Below, one piece after another: positions 60,983-64,000 of a DNA stretch of 64,000 nt; the stretch's first letter is position 1; each line of letters opens with the position of its first letter. Both the position numbers and the translations under genes were made by a program. The stretch comes from Diphasiastrum complanatum. Its lineage: Eukaryota > Streptophyta > Lycopodiopsida > Lycopodiales > Lycopodiaceae. The notes under the pieces are model-generated. The model ran no database searches, was not told the DNA's origin, and saw only the letters and a list, made by a program, of their open reading frames with translations. Where the stretch lies: assembly GCA_029204225.1 (NCBI GenBank), contig CM055095.1, forward strand, positions 23,161,654-23,225,653. The letters run 5' to 3'.

Positions 60983-61452
60983 TGTTACAACTCCCTAGGA
61001 TCATCGACTGCCTTGAAGGTTCCGCACACCCCAATAACAGTGACAACGCAACATAACCGCCCAACCGTAGGGTCACAACCGACCCACCCCCATGCCCTGG
61101 TGCAATCAACACAATCATGCCCGGTCAAGCCTCCTACAATAATTGGTGTCCCATACCACCAGCCATCACACTCGGCTCTCCCTAGCACACATCTCCTGGC
61201 CTGGAGATACATCCTAGCTAATGCACGTGCTCTCCATCCACTAACTCCCAGGTAGACTGAGTGTCTGGAAAGAGGGAAACCCCACCACTATATAGGCATT
61301 GCACAGTGGGTCCCATCAAGCACGGTCCTACCGGCGACACGTGACCACCTAGGATGGTGACGCGTGGCACCTAGACATGTCAATAACTCCAGCCCTGCGT
61401 CATGCCCCTTGCGAGGCCGTCACTGAAGGGCGTACCGTTATGGTACATAACA
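60983..61452 (-). repeat. 3' LTR of the chromovirus derivative (470 bp)
   Basis: Runs from TGTTACAACTCCC to GGTACATAACA. It is a direct copy of the sequence starting at 63577. Confidence 0.92.
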
Positions 61453-61463
61453 TCCCCCCCCCC
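61453..61463 (-). other. Polypurine tract (G-run)
   Basis: On the minus strand a run of G ending in A lies directly before the 3' LTR. Confidence 0.75.
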
Positions 61464-61478
61464 ATAAAAAACTTCCTT

Positions 61479-63270
61479 CTATGGGAAGAAACCAGGGAAT
61501 CTAAGTCTTAAATCATCCTCCTTCTCCCAGGTGTCCTCATCATCTGACATACCTTTCCAATGAATCAGATGTTCAGAAATCAAACGATTTCTCAGCTGAT
61601 GTCGTCGAGTATCCATGATCCTTTCCGGTTCATGGGGTACAAAAGCAGTCAAATCCTCCAATAGCACTAGATCATCTGTGGGAATTAGGTCATCTTTCCC
61701 ACCAAGTCGTTCCTTTAAACAACTAACATGGAATACGGGATGAACCTTAGTTCCAACAGGGAGTTTTAGTCTATAAGCAGCCTTACCAATCTTGTTAAGC
61801 ACTTTGAAAGGACCGCTAAAACATGGAGATAACTTCGGACTTTTCCCCGTTCGAAGTGTCTTAGAGTCCTTAGGGATTCTAAGATATACCCAATCACCGA
61901 TCTCAAACTCTCGAGGAGCGCAACTTCGGTTCCTTGAGACCTTTGAGTCCAACGGAGATAGGGGAACGAGGCTGAAAGCTGTACAAGAGCATAAAAGGAC
62001 TAAAACCAATGGCGGAATGCTTCATACTATTGTATGCGAACTCAACCCTTGGGAGATACTTTTCCCAATCTGATTGTCGCCTGGATACATACGCACGAAG
62101 CATATCTTCCATCGACTGGTTGACGCGTTCGGTCTGACCATTGGTTTCTGGGTGATCCGTAGACGATAGACTTAAAGTAGTTTCCAGTCTTTCAAAGACC
62201 GCTTGCCAGAACTTGCCAGTGAACTTGGAATCACTATCACTAACAATATCGTTCGGCAATCCATACAACCTGAACAACTTTTCACCGAAAAGTTGAGCAA
62301 GTTCAGAAGCTTTGATAGTTTTTGTTGGAATAAACTGTGCCATTTTGGTTAGCCTGTCAACTACTACCCAAATAGCATCGTGGCTCTTCCCTGACTTAGG
62401 AAGTCCGACCACAAAATCCATGGAAATACTTTCCCATTTCTTGCTGGGAATTTCCAATGGATGCAACAGACCAGCTGCTTTGAGTCTTTCCACCTTATTT
62501 ACTTGGCATTGTTCACACTTTTGAACGTATGCCTCGACGTGACCTTTCATTTTTGGCCAATAAAATTCTCTTTTAACAAGGTCAAGCGTCCTCTGTATAC
62601 CAGGGTGTCCCGCGCTGGGGCTATCGTGGCACTCGTGCAAGATTTGGGCCCTAATGTCCGCGATATCTGGCACTCAAACTTTTCCTCTACGGAAAAGCAA
62701 ATCATTCTGAATGGAATAATCATCAAGTATCTTCTCTTCGCAAGATTTCTTGAAATCCTGCTTTCCAAGATTATCTCTTAAAGAGCTTCCTGCCAGGACA
62801 TCTTGCCAAATATGACCGAAAAACTCATCGGTCCAACAAAGATCTCGCAGAGAAAGATACAACTCAGATTGGAACTCAGCAAAGCATAACTGATTAACTT
62901 CCCCAATCCGGCTCAAAGCATCAGCGACACAATTCAACATACCTCGACGGTACTTAATGTCAAATTCAAACTCTTGAATGAGTTCCGACCAGCGGGCCTT
63001 ACGACCCCTAAGGTCCGAGGCATCACAGATATACTTAAGAGATTCATGATCTGTCATTACCATGAATTTGGATACGTACAAATAATGTCTCCAGATCTTT
63101 GACGCATGGATGACAACAAAAAGTTTCTTCTCATAAGTAGAATATCTACTTTGAGCTGGGTCCAACTTCTTGCTCTCGAAAGCCACAGGTCTACCATCCT
63201 GGTAAAGGACTACACCTACCGCATAGTCACCAACGTCCGTTTCCACTAAGAAAGATCCGCTAGGGTCCAC
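61479..63270 (-). pseudogene. Truncated gypsy polyprotein: RNase H, integrase, chromodomain
   Basis: 63270-62674: RNase H region (ETDVGDYAVGVVL, RPVAFESKKLDPAQSRYSTY, DLRGRKARW, CVADALSRIG). After a stop, 62673-61903: integrase with an HHCC zinc region (HPGIQ..CEQC), the core Asp in SISMDFVVGLP, SDSDSKFTG and the Glu region in NQSMEDMLRAY. After a frame change near 61950, 62009-61479: the GPFKVLNKIGKAAYRLKLP block and a C-terminal chromodomain (HLIHWKGMSDDEDTWE), which marks it as a chromovirus. One stop and one frameshift, plus the missing N-terminal half, make it non-functional. Confidence 0.85.
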
Positions 63271-63562
63271 TATGTGTAAGATAGGGCGAGGAGAAAGAAA
63301 ACAGGTTGAATTAATTTTGGAAGGGAAAAAACACCATAGAACAACTTTGATAAATAAATTATTTTCAAGTTTTTCAAGAAATAAGAAAAGATAATAAGGT
63401 TATAAGCAACCTGAAATTACTTTTCACAAAACCTCACAACCAATTCAAGCTAACTCTTGATACAAAGGTTATGACACTAATCAACCACATTTCAAAAAAA
63501 AAAAAGGATACCAAACCGCAAAGGCCTAAAAAGGAACGTGTGCACCTTTTAGGAAATCAACG

Positions 63563-63574
63563 GCTCTGATACCA
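63563..63574 (-). other. Primer binding site (initiator tRNA-Met type)
   Basis: On the minus strand TGGTATCAGAGC follows the 5' LTR after two bases. Confidence 0.85.
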
Positions 63575-63576
63575 AC

Positions 63577-64000
63577 TGTTACAACTCCCGAGGATCATCG
63601 ACTGCCTTGAAGGTTCCGCACACCCCAATAACAGTGACAACGCAACGTAACCGCCCAACCGTAGGGTCACAACTGACCCACCCCCATGCCTTGGTGCAAT
63701 CGACACAATCATGCCCGGTCAAGCCTCCTACGATAACTGGTGTCCCATACCACCAGCCATCGCACTCGGCTCTCCCTAGCACACATCTCCTGGCCTGGAG
63801 ATACATCCTGGCTAATGCACGTGCTCTCCATCCACCAACTCTCGGGTAGACTGAGTGTCTGGAAAGAGGGAAACCCCACCACTATATAGGCATAGCACAG
63901 TGGGTCCCATCAAGCACGGTCCTGCCGGCGACACGTGACCACCTAGGATGGTGACGCGTGGCACCTAGACATGTCGATAACTCCAGTCCTGCGTCATGCC
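63577..64000 (-). repeat. 5' LTR of the chromovirus derivative, cut by the window end
   Basis: Direct copy of 60983 onward. 424 bp are visible, and about 46 bp would lie beyond the window. Confidence 0.9.

Larger units (their letters stand above)
60983..64000 (-). mobile_element. Ty3/gypsy chromovirus deletion derivative (runs off the window)
   Basis: A minus-strand element with 3' LTR 60983-61452, PPT at 61453-61463, a truncated pol, a leader of about 300 bp, PBS 63563-63574 and 5' LTR from 63577 onward. Only RNase H, integrase and chromodomain remain; gag, protease and RT are gone, and the leader joins RNase H near 63270. The two LTRs differ at about 16 of 424 compared positions, mostly transitions. 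The element sits in the intron after exon 3 of the USP-domain gene, antisense to it. Confidence 0.88.

Overview
The window is nuclear DNA of a land plant. It has AT-rich intergenic sequence, large plant-type introns with GT/AG borders, CT/GA microsatellites, and many decayed Ty1/copia, Ty3/gypsy and LINE-type retroelements. A complete microbial-type terpene synthase gene (MTPSL) points to a non-seed plant (bryophyte, lycophyte or fern), since this class is known from those lineages and not from seed plants. The transposon load and intron sizes favour a fern or a large-genome lycophyte; that last step is inference.

Three host genes can be assembled with consistent reading frames. (1) 19598-28138 (+): a PP2C protein phosphatase, eight coding exons, 445 aa, with a C-terminal four-cysteine module. 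(2) 39009-36235 (-): an MTPSL terpene synthase, five exons, 372 aa, with intact DDxxD and NSE metal-binding motifs and a tandemly duplicated upstream region. (3) 58579-60497 (+): the first three coding exons of a universal-stress-protein-domain gene, probably a USP-kinase. It continues beyond the window, and a gypsy element lies in its third intron.

The most unusual part is 7.1-15.9 kb. Four multi-exon genes of non-host character (A +, B -, C +, D -) lie between 35-bp perfect inverted repeats at 7087-7121 and 15823-15857. Gene B is one continuous reading frame over four exons. It joins a divergent, CENH3-leaning histone H3 fold to a Ulp1/C48-type cysteine peptidase, is interrupted by six nonsense codons and has no frameshift. 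B and C are divergently transcribed from an 832-bp region holding eight copies of a short motif plus a block of ACGTG boxes. Gene D has conserved-looking blocks and intact splice sites but no family name I can give. I read this as a decayed copy of a multi-gene DNA transposon or virus-like element that I do not recognise from described plant families.

The rest is retroelement sequence and repeats. There is a ~150-bp tandem array (2.69-3.96 kb), an LTR at 5445-6250, a LINE-type reverse transcriptase (30.0-32.6 kb) and two head-to-head copia fragments (33.3-35.5 kb). Further along are gypsy fragments (41.9-42.8 kb and 51.4-53.0 kb), a gag-only element with long minisatellites (43.6-46.9 kb), and a chromovirus deletion derivative with two LTRs (60.98 kb to the end). 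Several hairpin-forming repeats are also present (16.4, 22.9-23.1 and 47.8 kb).
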